Shown in pieces: positions 15,152 to 23,290 of a stretch of DNA of 59,968 nt. This stretch comes from a virus. The stretch spans positions 1-59,968 of IMG/VR virus record IMGVR_UViG_3300045738_001464. One strand, written 5' to 3'. Made by a program: the position numbers and the translations under genes. Below the pieces are notes generated by a model. The model was given only the letters and a program-made list of their open reading frames with translations, made no database searches and had not been told where the DNA came from. The first letter of the stretch is position 1, and each line of letters starts with the position of its first letter.

Positions 15152-15759
15152 TTTAATTTTTTTTCAAAGTTTCTTATTAAAGCGCTTATATAACGAGTCG
15201 GTGTATAGCCTCCGCCTCTGATTTTAACCCTAGATTGAATTCCCGTCCCTGACCTACTGTTTCCATGAATATAGTCAGGGTCATCATGCATGTATTGACC
15301 AAGACCAGACAATCCAGACTCGATTCCCTGAAGCCAACTTTTCCCAAGCCATCCCAATCTCGTTGCGGCAAAAAGTTTAGATTTTGTCATTCCTACTACT
15401 CTAAATTTATATTCAACACTACCACGCTTTTGTATTACTGTAGGCTTCATCAATTCAGACACGCTAAGAAGTTGCCTTACTAATTCGATAGGGTCTTCTT
15501 CTTCGTGAAATCCAATAAATGAAAATAAATTTCCATAACCGCCTAGAAGACCAGTTGAATTGAATGCATCTGGCCCCCCTTCTATTTCTAGCGTAACTGG
15601 ATGACTATCAAATTCTTTTATCAACTCTCTTTTCGCTCTCCTGAGACGATTTTCTGCGTTTGCCGTGACCGTAGAAAGTAATTTCCGATTTTTCGTAGCA
15701 TTTTTTGCGATCTTCTTTTTGATCTTCACCCAATTATATCTTACTTTTATTTTAGCCAT
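15148..15759 (-). CDS. Head-tail joining or tail completion protein (gp10-like)
   Basis: Protein of 203 residues from ATG 15759 (MAKIKVRYNW), chosen because the longer frame to 15804 overlaps the upstream gene by 44 bases, whereas this start leaves a 1-base gap. The N-terminus is a basic helix (KIKKKIAKNATKNRKLL), followed by residues resembling HK97 gp10-type tail completion proteins, with a basic Gly-rich C-terminus (RVKIRGGGYTPTRYI). Two genes upstream encode a connector-like protein and a stopper-sized protein, which together form the usual neck module. The family assignment is tentative. Confidence 0.5.
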   Translation of the reverse strand: MAKIKVRYNWVKIKKKIAKNATKNRKLLSTVTANAENRLRRAKRELIKEFDSHPVTLEIEGGPDAFNSTGLLGGYGNLFSFIGFHEEEDPIELVRQLLSVSELMKPTVIQKRGSVEYKFRVVGMTKSKLFAATRLGWLGKSWLQGIESGLSGLGQYMHDDPDYIHGNSRSGTGIQSRVKIRGGGYTPTRYISALIRNFEKKLK

Positions 15760-15760
15760 T

Positions 15761-16204
15761 TTATGTGGTGAATTGAAGATGAAAGACGTAGAGCTTAACC
15801 CCAAAGAAATATTTAACAGATTCTTCCGTCATTAGTTGGAAGTTTTTTCCGTCTACTACGATTTTTTCAGTTTTTCCATTTTTTATATAATCCGCTGCTG
15901 CTTGATCTACTTTTATTCTAATGTCCCCAGCGAAATATCTAATTTCAGATACGCCCCCAAGATCATCAGATTCTTGATAATCCTTATATAAAACCATTCC
16001 CTCAAAATCCTGCGAAACTGTTTCATATGTATAGTTAGCTTGATTTGCCGCTTCTCCATATCCATACAAAAAATCAGTATTGATTTGTGCGATAATTCTT
16101 TTTGGAGCTTTGTGGACAGTAAACGTCCTCTTAAAGGTATCAAAGAGGTTCATGAAGTCTCCCGTAAACACAGAGATTTCATCAGTTGAAACTAAGCTTG
16201 CCAT
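15761..16204 (-). CDS. Small neck protein, head closure candidate
   Basis: Protein of 147 residues, mostly beta by pattern (QDFEGMVLYKD, then YFAGDIRIKVD), no membrane segment. It sits between the connector-like gene (16207-16695) and the gp10-like gene, with a 2-base gap upstream and 1 base downstream, so translation is probably coupled. The size and order fit a head closure or stopper protein. No motif that fixes the family is visible. Confidence 0.5.
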   Translation of the reverse strand: MASLVSTDEISVFTGDFMNLFDTFKRTFTVHKAPKRIIAQINTDFLYGYGEAANQANYTYETVSQDFEGMVLYKDYQESDDLGGVSEIRYFAGDIRIKVDQAAADYIKNGKTEKIVVDGKNFQLMTEESVKYFFGVKLYVFHLQFTT

Positions 16205-16206
16205 TT

Positions 16207-16695
16207 TTAAGTTCTATTCAATTGTCTATCTGGTGTGTAAGCAGCAGCCACCGTATCATCTCCGGCCACTTGCAAGGGTTGAGTATCTTTTGTTATATAT
16301 GCGGTAATCAAACTCTTTAACTCTTCAAAGTGCTGTTTTCTAATTGCTACATAAGTTTTGGCTTGTTCATTTTTATTAATCTTCTTAATAGATGACCCAT
16401 CAGAACTGAGGGCAACAACTGCGTCGGTTGTAGCGGCATCAATAGTATCTCTTAGTTTTCCATCGAAATAGTAAACTTGATACATTTTTTTCAATATGGA
16501 AACGGCTTCCGGATCGATCTCCGTACCCGCTTCTTCGATTTCGAAGCTCGTTGAATGTATATCAAAACTTGTATTTATATAATTATTCATTGCCCCAATG
16601 TTTGTCCTAACCCAAAAAGCAATCGCTGGTATCGATACCGTTGTGGGCGATCCTAGTTCTCTGTGGATTTCGTCTGCTATATCAACAATTTTCAT
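16207..16695 (-). CDS. Head-tail connector-like protein
   Basis: Protein of 162 residues from ATG 16695 (MKIVDIADEI). An in-frame start at 16752 exists but would overlap the preceding gene by 32 bases, and a GTGTAAA element ends 7 bases before 16695. Helical, with IPAIAFWVRTNIGAMNNYI followed by an Ile-Glu-rich helix and VYYFDGKLRDTI. This is the pattern of small helical adaptor proteins that dock under the portal (gp6/gp15-type). It is the first of the neck genes in transcription order. Assignment is by pattern and position. Confidence 0.5.
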   Translation of the reverse strand: MKIVDIADEIHRELGSPTTVSIPAIAFWVRTNIGAMNNYINTSFDIHSTSFEIEEAGTEIDPEAVSILKKMYQVYYFDGKLRDTIDAATTDAVVALSSDGSSIKKINKNEQAKTYVAIRKQHFEELKSLITAYITKDTQPLQVAGDDTVAAAYTPDRQLNRT

Positions 16696-16702
16696 AATAA
16701 TA

Positions 16703-16710
16703 TTTACACA
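16703..16710 (-). promoter_or_regulatory. GTGTAAA variant before the connector-like gene
   Basis: Minus-strand TGTGTAAA, 7 bases before the ATG at 16695. It lies inside the end of the upstream small gene. Confidence 0.35.
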
Positions 16711-16720
16711 ATAATTTAAA

Positions 16721-16948
16721 TTAGATTCGCGTGTAATTTGGATAGTTCCCATCTGGGATGGTCAATCCGGAACGATTTAAGGTTTTTCTTGCTTGGGTTT
16801 CGTTGTGGATAGTAAGTAGTCTTTGGCCTTTTCTTGGGTCTGGCGCAAGTGGATAACCGGGATCAGGAAGACTATCCAATGAATTTATATCGTTTATCCG
16901 TGGATAATCATATATATCTACAAAAGGGAGTGTGCTAGTGCCTATCAT
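16721..16948 (-). CDS. Small Pro/Asp-rich protein of unknown function
   Basis: Protein of 75 residues with a Pro-Asp-Gly-Tyr-Pro-rich middle (LDSLPDPGYPLAPDP) and no membrane segment. It begins 8 bases after a GTGTAAT element that itself overlaps the stop region of the radical SAM gene at 16963. First gene after the modification island and before the neck module. Function unknown; its place suggests a small virion component. Confidence 0.55.
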   Translation of the reverse strand: MIGTSTLPFVDIYDYPRINDINSLDSLPDPGYPLAPDPRKGQRLLTIHNETQARKTLNRSGLTIPDGNYPNYTRI

Positions 16949-16956
16949 TTACATTA

Positions 16957-16964
16957 ATTACACT
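16957..16964 (-). promoter_or_regulatory. GTGTAAT element at the start of the neck module
   Basis: Minus-strand AGTGTAAT, 8 bases before the ATG at 16948 and overlapping the stop codon of the upstream radical SAM gene. It would separate neck gene expression from the modification island. Confidence 0.5.
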
Positions 16965-18333
16965 AAAATTTTACCCATTCTTTTTTGTCTTTGTGCCACA
17001 TGACTGTTTCGTTAATGGGCAATTCGACTACATCAATTCCGTTTTCCTTTCTTAAGTCCTTCGAGTTAATGAAATAGACCTCGTTCTTGTACCATATGTC
17101 TTTTAGTAAACCTTTCTTAACTAACTTTAACCCATCTTGGATTCTTTTTTCTTCTTCTCTTTTTCTTTTTTCTTCTTCTCTTTTACTTTTTATTTCTTCG
17201 TATTCTCGAAGATTTTCTTCATATTGAGATATATCTTTCCCTTTTCTCAAGTTTCTTAGTTGACCCATCGCTATCACGAGAGAATCACTTTCTTTTTTAT
17301 TTTCGGAATCTTCGGGATACAGGTCAAAAAAATCGTCCCTCAATACCTCAAGAAACTCTTTGTGTTCGGGGTGTTTTTTTTCTTGGATAGCCTTTTCTAA
17401 CCACTCGTCAAGATAATCCATATAATGTAAATCTCTTATGAAATCCGGCTCTATTATTTGAAATTGTACATAGTTTGCGCCATAATTTTCAGACATCTTG
17501 ACAAAGTCTTTCATTTCTTTAAAATTATTCTGTTGCACTACAAAGCTGGTTTGAAAAGAGCATATCTCTCCCGACGCTTTGAGTTCTCCGATAAATTTTA
17601 AATTTTCATGTATACCCTCCCAAGTACCACCTCTTCTATTTATTAGGTATGTTTCCTCTTCGGTGGCATCGACAGAGACGCTTATATGTATTGGTATAGT
17701 CTTTACGTAGTCGCTAATTGTATCCCAATACTTTTTAACAAGTAGGCCGTTAGTTAGAATTCTTAAGAACTTGAGATTTGGTGCGTCGTCTTTTTTGAGG
17801 GTTTGTAAGAGTTTTCTAAATACTGGGCTCGCAAATGCATCTCCTGATGCGGTTATGTCAAAAATTTTTGCATCTTTGAAAAAGTTGTTTTTTATTTTTT
17901 CCTGTAGTTCGAGTGTCTCTTTCTTTTTTTCGCCGGAGATTACAATGACTTTTCTCCTGCACGACGGGCAAGACAAATTGCAAGACCTGTCATATGTGAA
18001 TTCTATTTCTAGGGGACCATGATCTAAGGTGATTTTATTTTGTTTGATATCTTCGACTACTTCTTCATCTCTTATATTCTCAAGTTTTAGAACCGGACCT
18101 GTTTTCGCCACCAAATGTGGACAAGATTTGGCGTTACAATATTTGAATGAACCATCTAAAATTGATTTCCTAAAGTCTTGAGCTTTTTTTCCATTCCAAA
18201 CTTCTTCAGCAGATTGAACCTTAAGGTTACCTATTGTATAATGATCAATCCACGGAGGGCAGCAAGGGAGAACATTTCCGTTATCCATTACTTGCATGTG
18301 ATCAAATGCCCTTGTACAATAATATTTACTCAT
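16963..18333 (-). CDS. Radical SAM protein with N-terminal SPASM-like cluster domain (second copy)
   Basis: Protein of 456 residues from ATG 18333, which overlaps the stop of the methyltransferase gene (ATGA). Residues about 6-71 hold a SPASM-like cysteine set (C6, C24, C25, C66, C71) with the usual N-G-x-V-x-x-CC and I-G-N-L blocks. The radical SAM motif C118-x3-C122-x2-C125 (CNLSCPSC) follows, then a barrel with ITASGDAF, SVDATEEETY and RRGGTW. In the family this fold cleaves S-adenosylmethionine to a 5-deoxyadenosyl radical; the SPASM domain carries extra iron-sulfur clusters. The canonical order is radical SAM then SPASM, so the order here is reversed. A charged Arg/Glu/Lys helix (residues about 385-410) precedes the C-terminus. 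Paralogue of 19629-20765. Substrate unknown. Confidence 0.8.
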   Translation of the reverse strand: MSKYYCTRAFDHMQVMDNGNVLPCCPPWIDHYTIGNLKVQSAEEVWNGKKAQDFRKSILDGSFKYCNAKSCPHLVAKTGPVLKLENIRDEEVVEDIKQNKITLDHGPLEIEFTYDRSCNLSCPSCRRKVIVISGEKKKETLELQEKIKNNFFKDAKIFDITASGDAFASPVFRKLLQTLKKDDAPNLKFLRILTNGLLVKKYWDTISDYVKTIPIHISVSVDATEEETYLINRRGGTWEGIHENLKFIGELKASGEICSFQTSFVVQQNNFKEMKDFVKMSENYGANYVQFQIIEPDFIRDLHYMDYLDEWLEKAIQEKKHPEHKEFLEVLRDDFFDLYPEDSENKKESDSLVIAMGQLRNLRKGKDISQYEENLREYEEIKSKREEEKRKREEEKRIQDGLKLVKKGLLKDIWYKNEVYFINSKDLRKENGIDVVELPINETVMWHKDKKEWVKF

Positions 18334-18968
18334 TTTTCTATACAAACTAAGTTTTGATAATATGTTATGCTCTTGTATGGGCTTTGAAGCCTTAAATTAT
18401 CTAAGTCTCTTATTTCGCTAGACCAATACTGCTCGTATAGGTCTCTATTTTGAAAAACAGATCTATTATTATCCTCTTCCAGTGCTGTCATCTCTTTTAT
18501 GTTTGTGGAATTGACTATCCTATAATGCCACCCATATAGCGTCAAAACTGTATCTTCTATTATATAAAGCTTCGTAAATTTGTCTTTAAAAAATTCAAAT
18601 GAAGCTAATATATCTTCTACAAAGTGAGACCCGTCATCTATTATTATATCTAATGGGCCAGATTTTTCATATACATCATATAATGTTTTTAGGCTTGACT
18701 GCGAGCCCTCAAAAATATTTATATTAGGTTTCAATAATTCAGCATTGTTTTTCCATCGACCCGAGCAATCGATTCCGTATATTTCTGCGTTATTAAAGTA
18801 CTCATTAAACACCTGAATTGATGACCCATATCTCACACCAATTTCCAGTATTTTGACAGGTGCATCGCGATGTGGCCCCAGAGCTTTTTCATAAAACCAA
18901 TCGTAATTCCCCTTATCTGTATCATACTTTTCGCAAAGGAGTTTAAAGTCGCTTTTGTTCATATGCAT
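18330..18968 (-). CDS. Class I SAM-dependent O-methyltransferase, sugar-type
   Basis: Protein of 212 residues from ATG 18968 (ATG 18962 is an alternative). The N-terminal YDTDKG, then VKILEIGVRYGSS (SAM-binding loop), IYGIDCSG and LDIIIDDGSHF match the MycE/TcmP-like family that O-methylates sugars on natural products; the IIDDGSH block is its metal and catalytic region. IIEDTV follows, as in that family. The gene overlaps the sulfotransferase upstream by 26 bases and the radical SAM gene downstream by 3. Alongside a glycosyltransferase and a sulfotransferase, a role in decorating a glycan, on phage fibres or on host surface sugar, is the simplest reading. Confidence 0.75.
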   Translation of the reverse strand: MHMNKSDFKLLCEKYDTDKGNYDWFYEKALGPHRDAPVKILEIGVRYGSSIQVFNEYFNNAEIYGIDCSGRWKNNAELLKPNINIFEGSQSSLKTLYDVYEKSGPLDIIIDDGSHFVEDILASFEFFKDKFTKLYIIEDTVLTLYGWHYRIVNSTNIKEMTALEEDNNRSVFQNRDLYEQYWSSEIRDLDNLRLQSPYKSITYYQNLVCIEK

Positions 18969-19626
18969 ACCCGAACTGTTCAACGTCTTCCTTGTAATAT
19001 TCCCCAACTAAATCAATTGTTTTAGAATTGTTATAATATAATTTATAATTATATGTTGACGTTACGTGTTTTTCTTTTAATTTTGTTACTTTTAAACCCA
19101 AATGTTTTTGCACATGCCCAAAGTCGTCATTAACATTTTCCAACTTGCCAACAAAATCATATACTAGTCCATTTTTAATATGAAGGCATTCGACATGGGT
19201 TCTCCAATGAGCGTTAGCCATATCGGCGTGGTCTCTTTCTATATTAACAATAAAATCAATAAAATTTTCAAATGAAACATATCCTTGCATTAGGTCGTAT
19301 ATCTTTTGATACGAAAGACCTTGTTGTTCATCTAGTCCCGTGTGGCCGAATGGCCTACGTCTTATAAGCTCTCTAAAAGCTGCAACGACTCTGGTCCACG
19401 GATTCCTTACAAAAGCAATTTTATAGTAGTTTTTGTATTCTTCCGTTGTCTTAAATTGAGAGCTCCATTTGACATTAAAGTCATGATGAATTTTTTTTCT
19501 TATTTCGAAAGGCTTAATCTTTGGGGTGGGGCAACACATAATGGAGTGAAAATAATTAATAAAGCTATTTGTAGCGACCTTGCACACAGGCATGTACAAA
19601 CATTTGATTTTAGGAAATACTAGCAT
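18943..19626 (-). CDS. Sulfotransferase, carbohydrate type
   Basis: Protein of 227 residues. The N-terminal MPVCKVATNSF is a 5-prime-phosphosulfate loop, AFVRNPWTRVVAAFR is a strong 3-prime-phosphate-binding motif for PAPS, and VYDFVGKLENVNDDF is the usual downstream block. The C-terminus holds the YYKEDVEQFGY pattern of carbohydrate sulfotransferases (Sulfotransfer_2 type). The reaction would be transfer of sulfate from PAPS to a sugar hydroxyl. It lies 2 bases after the first radical SAM gene and overlaps the methyltransferase. PAPS would have to come from the host. Distinct from the diverged sulfotransferase-like protein at 57103-57882. Confidence 0.8.
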   Translation of the reverse strand: MLVFPKIKCLYMPVCKVATNSFINYFHSIMCCPTPKIKPFEIRKKIHHDFNVKWSSQFKTTEEYKNYYKIAFVRNPWTRVVAAFRELIRRRPFGHTGLDEQQGLSYQKIYDLMQGYVSFENFIDFIVNIERDHADMANAHWRTHVECLHIKNGLVYDFVGKLENVNDDFGHVQKHLGLKVTKLKEKHVTSTYNYKLYYNNSKTIDLVGEYYKEDVEQFGYAYEQKRL

Positions 19627-19628
19627 TT

Positions 19629-20765
19629 TTATTTGTGTTTATATTCCGTTAAGTTTCCAAGATCAACAATTGGATCATCGAAGATCGGGTTCTGTAAAGT
19701 CTTCGCAAACTCCCCAAACTCCGGGTGCGTATCTTTCCAGACGCAATTGCGTTCATATACTTGGACCGGCCACGTACCCCAATCTACAAGTAGCGAAAAA
19801 AATACTTTATCCACCTTCAAGTCTAAACCTATCTTCACTAGCTTATCTAATTCTTTGTAGTTAGCTTTTTGGACAACGCAGTCTATTCTTAGCTCATTGA
19901 TAAGACCTTTTTGTCTTAGAGAACTTAAGAACTTCATATTCTCTTGAAGCCTGTCCCAGTTTCCGCCTCGACGAGTAATTTGATATGTTTCAGGCGTTCC
20001 CGCATCATATGAAACCATAACTGTGTTGATGTTTTTTTGTATTCTTTTCATTTTGTCCCAATACCTTGGGGTAAACATTACTCCGTTTGTTTGTAGGTTA
20101 AAAAATACTCTAGGAAACTTTTCTCCATCTACGTTAAATAGCAACTCTCTAAAAAGTTTTGACCCAAATGGATCTCCCGAACCAGTTACGTTAATAAGGC
20201 AATAATTATCATGAGGCTTTCCAAAGATATGTGCTATTAGTTTGTCTTGTATTTTTTTCTTGGTCTCGTAAACTTTGCCTTCGTAATAAAAGATTTTATT
20301 CACCCTGCAGCTTGGACAGCTTAAATTACAGGACTCATCATAACAAAGGTTATAGAATGTCGGCTCAAGGTCTTTTATTTGATTGTTCTCTATGATTGAT
20401 TTGTGGCGAGGATCTTTGACTTCTTCCCTGTCGGGTAAAGAACCATTCTGTATATAGGGACATAGCTTGTGGTCACAATACTTAAAAGAACCATCTAGTA
20501 TGCTTTTCCTTATGTCTTGCGCTTTTTCCGAATTAAAAATTTCCCCAATCTCTTTTTCTTTTGCGTTTCCTATCTTCTCAGGAAGCCAACTCATACAACA
20601 AACAGACACTGTGCCATCGGGATGGATTTCAAACTGGTCGAATGGATTTTTACAAAATTTTCCTTCTGACTTTTTAGGAATGTTGATTACCCCTTCAGAA
20701 TCTAGGAATTTATCCTTCCTAATCCTTTCTCGGATACTCATTTTATGTCTTTTGTCCCCATTCAT
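19629..20765 (-). CDS. Radical SAM protein with N-terminal SPASM-like domain (first copy)
   Basis: Protein of 378 residues; the ATG overlaps the glycosyltransferase stop (ATGA, 20762-20765). Residues about 38-102 form the SPASM-like region (FCKNPF, DGTVSVCCMSW, IGNAKEKEIGEIF, then CDHKLCPY). The radical SAM site CNLSCPSC follows at about 146-153, then NVTGSGDPFGS, SYDAGTPETYQITRRGG and CVVQKANYKEL. The blocks line up with the second copy at 16963-18333, about 80 residues longer. The two copies bracket the sulfotransferase and methyltransferase. Possible roles are peptide or sugar modification by radical chemistry; substrate unknown. Confidence 0.8.
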   Translation of the reverse strand: MNGDKRHKMSIRERIRKDKFLDSEGVINIPKKSEGKFCKNPFDQFEIHPDGTVSVCCMSWLPEKIGNAKEKEIGEIFNSEKAQDIRKSILDGSFKYCDHKLCPYIQNGSLPDREEVKDPRHKSIIENNQIKDLEPTFYNLCYDESCNLSCPSCRVNKIFYYEGKVYETKKKIQDKLIAHIFGKPHDNYCLINVTGSGDPFGSKLFRELLFNVDGEKFPRVFFNLQTNGVMFTPRYWDKMKRIQKNINTVMVSYDAGTPETYQITRRGGNWDRLQENMKFLSSLRQKGLINELRIDCVVQKANYKELDKLVKIGLDLKVDKVFFSLLVDWGTWPVQVYERNCVWKDTHPEFGEFAKTLQNPIFDDPIVDLGNLTEYKHK

Positions 20766-23029
20766 TTTAGTAGGTTATATACCTCACTTTCTTGAATGGA
20801 TTTTTCAAAATGTTCTTTAGACAGCTTATCCCTAGTTTCGCAATCCTTAAGGTACTCATGAGTTTCTTTGATAAGATCAAAGTTTTCAGCTTTTTCAGCA
20901 GCTTCGTCTAAGGATTCATAATAGAACGGATAATCTTTTCCTAAATACTCTATTACTGCTGGCAAGGGATTGACAAGAAGTGGAGTAGCCCTTGCTATGC
21001 ATTCTATTACGGCGTTATTAGCACTGGAGTCGTATAAATCGAGAAAGATGATATTTTTTGAAAGTAAATCATCATACTCCTGATTTGGTAAGGAGCTTTT
21101 TGTTATTGTGTTTTTTGAATATTTGTCTGGTATTTCTATATTGTATATTCTTTTTTCCTTTTCTACTAACTCATCTATTATTTCCATCGGTCTAGATGCA
21201 GAATAGGGAATGAGTCTTATCTTTTCAAAGGTGTTTCCGCTCTCAATCGGAAGAGAGAAAATAGAATTTAGTTTCCTTAACCAGTAACCGATATTTACGA
21301 TTTTTTTCTCTGGATTATTTAAAAATTCTTCATAATTAAAAAGACCTTCTGGTATCTCGGTGGGATGTATAAGAACTGATACCTTTTTGCCCGTAGCTTC
21401 CCTTAAATATTCCGCCTGATATTCCGACAAAGAAAATAAGCCCACGCAATTTTCTAGGCTTTCTTGGAATTCTTTTCCGGCAATTATATTTTGCAAAGAA
21501 AATTCATAAAAGAACCAAGGTGGCATATTCTGAGGATTGTGGAAAAACCCCACCCAAGGCTCTCTATAGGGTATATGTTTTCCGTCTCTCCTGTGCTCTT
21601 CCAAATGCCAAGCAAAATTGTTTTCCAAAAATCCATCAAATAAAACCCCCTTTACATTATGTAAAGGAGCAAGGGCTTCTATTGCAAAGCTCCATCCGCT
21701 CCTATGAGATTGAAAAACTGTTTGTGAATTAAGGTTTATTTTCCCCTCCGGGTTGGACTTCCTAAACAAAAAGCTTTCTGTCCTCCCCCCCCAACCACTA
21801 CCCATTTTTTCGATAAATTCATATATTTCTTTATGTCTTTCGTCATCACTCTCTTCTAGAAGTTTTACCAATCTTCTTTTTGTTCTAATGTTTAGGTCTT
21901 TGAGGTGGTTGTTTTTTTCTAGATTTTCATTTTCTACTGCATGAAAATGGAAACTTCGCGGCTTTTCTATGAATTCTAGACTGCTTCTCCAAAATCCGAT
22001 GTTGTGAGACCTATCAAAAAAACTAATTTCAAACTTTTCGCATATTCGATTCATGCATTCCTGCTCAAAAAATTCTGAGTCATCCAGATAAGTTTCTCTC
22101 CAAAAGCTCGGAAATTCTTTACTCGCGCAAAATACATAACCCGCATTAAAAAATCCAAAATTAACACAGCCATTTGCATCTGGCGTTCCTATTTTATGGT
22201 AATGGGGAGAAAGAAATATATTTTTATCAAATTTTTCTTGAAGTTGATCTACAACAATAATATCGCTATCTAGAAAAAAAGTATTTTCATGGTGGCATAA
22301 TGCAAAATCCATGCATTCCATTTTTTTGAAAATGCATTCTGGTCTATGATAATTGTTAATCCTGTCGAATGAGTATTCAGTTTCTATTTTGCTTAGTGAT
22401 TCTTTTTCCATTTCTATTTCGAAAAAGACATCGTTTAAATCTATATTCAAGCACGATATGAAATATTTTGTTTCCATATCGCAGAACACATATACGGGTT
22501 CCGAGTGAAATAGCCTCAAGCTCTTAAGTAAAATGGCTGCTTCTTCTTTAACTTCTTTTGTCGCGACGAAACAAAAGCTTTCTATTTTGTGGTCGATTTC
22601 CAAAGATTTTTTCTTTTTGAATTCTAATTTATAGGGATATTCATCTTCATAAATGTCAGAAATTTTCCCCAGTGCTTCTTGGGCAAGCGCTGTATTCTTA
22701 GAATGGTGAAATTTTATAGGAAAAAAGGCACTTGCAGAAGTATTGTGCTCTTTTACTTTTTCTAAGGTGTTTGTATTTTTTGAACAATCAGCGACAAAGA
22801 ATATCCATTTTTTGTTCGTCATTTTTTTTTCTATATCTTCTAAAAGTTCTTGAATTTCATTTTCGCAGTCTTTTGTTGTTAAGCATACTCTGAATTTGTC
22901 TATGAACGATTCATTGGCCCCATTCAGCGCTGCATCAAGGACTCTTGAATTTTTAGGCACAAGTGTTCCGTCTTCCATTTCGCGAACGGAAATTGAAACG
23001 TTTCCAAAAACTAACTCTCGTTCTTCCAT
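20762..23029 (-). CDS. Large two-domain glycosyltransferase
   Basis: Protein of 755 residues. The first half (about 140-420) looks like a GT-A nucleotide-sugar transferase: alpha/beta pattern and a DxD metal site in NTFFLDSDIIVVD, plus a NFGFFNAGY block. The second half (about 430-755) looks like a GT-B, GT4-type domain: QSHRSGWSFAIEAL, GFFHNPQNMPPW, VGLFSLSEYQAEYL, then a C-terminal ANNAVIECIARATPLLVN nucleotide-binding block with an E-x7-E-like region. Such fusions can add two sugars in sequence. It lies directly downstream of the fibre genes and starts the modification island with the radical SAM, sulfotransferase and methyltransferase genes. Acceptor unknown: fibre glycosylation or host glycan remodelling. 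Confidence 0.75.
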   Translation of the reverse strand: MEERELVFGNVSISVREMEDGTLVPKNSRVLDAALNGANESFIDKFRVCLTTKDCENEIQELLEDIEKKMTNKKWIFFVADCSKNTNTLEKVKEHNTSASAFFPIKFHHSKNTALAQEALGKISDIYEDEYPYKLEFKKKKSLEIDHKIESFCFVATKEVKEEAAILLKSLRLFHSEPVYVFCDMETKYFISCLNIDLNDVFFEIEMEKESLSKIETEYSFDRINNYHRPECIFKKMECMDFALCHHENTFFLDSDIIVVDQLQEKFDKNIFLSPHYHKIGTPDANGCVNFGFFNAGYVFCASKEFPSFWRETYLDDSEFFEQECMNRICEKFEISFFDRSHNIGFWRSSLEFIEKPRSFHFHAVENENLEKNNHLKDLNIRTKRRLVKLLEESDDERHKEIYEFIEKMGSGWGGRTESFLFRKSNPEGKINLNSQTVFQSHRSGWSFAIEALAPLHNVKGVLFDGFLENNFAWHLEEHRRDGKHIPYREPWVGFFHNPQNMPPWFFYEFSLQNIIAGKEFQESLENCVGLFSLSEYQAEYLREATGKKVSVLIHPTEIPEGLFNYEEFLNNPEKKIVNIGYWLRKLNSIFSLPIESGNTFEKIRLIPYSASRPMEIIDELVEKEKRIYNIEIPDKYSKNTITKSSLPNQEYDDLLSKNIIFLDLYDSSANNAVIECIARATPLLVNPLPAVIEYLGKDYPFYYESLDEAAEKAENFDLIKETHEYLKDCETRDKLSKEHFEKSIQESEVYNLLK

Positions 23030-23033
23030 GATT

Positions 23034-23270
23034 TTAAGCCTGAGCCCATTCCTCGGTTTTCAATATTTCAAGAAATTCTTTATGGGAATATTCCTTTTTC
23101 CCAATTAAGTCATTTGTAATTTCAAAAATAAAATCCGGCTGCTCTTCCGCATACTTAATAAAGGTTCGCGTTTTGTCCTTGTTCCATCTTAAGGTATATT
23201 CACTTGTTTGTGATACTTCAGAAAAATCTATCAGGTTTGCTTCATCTTTTTCTATTATAACATATCTCAT
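23034..23270 (-). CDS. Small protein between fibre genes and glycosyltransferase
   Basis: Protein of 78 residues beginning MRYVIIEKDEANLIDF, with ETS-type and TLRWNKDKTRTFIKY blocks and ending EEWAQA; no Cys, no signal peptide, no membrane segment. It lies 4 bases upstream of the glycosyltransferase and 20 bases downstream of a LamG gene. Short proteins in this place after phage fibres are often uncharacterised. It is the only small protein next to the radical SAM island, so a substrate role can be imagined, but it lacks the leader and core features of a peptide precursor. Function unknown. Confidence 0.6.
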   Translation of the reverse strand: MRYVIIEKDEANLIDFSEVSQTSEYTLRWNKDKTRTFIKYAEEQPDFIFEITNDLIGKKEYSHKEFLEILKTEEWAQA

Positions 23271-23290
23271 ATTTTTATTTATGGTTAAGA

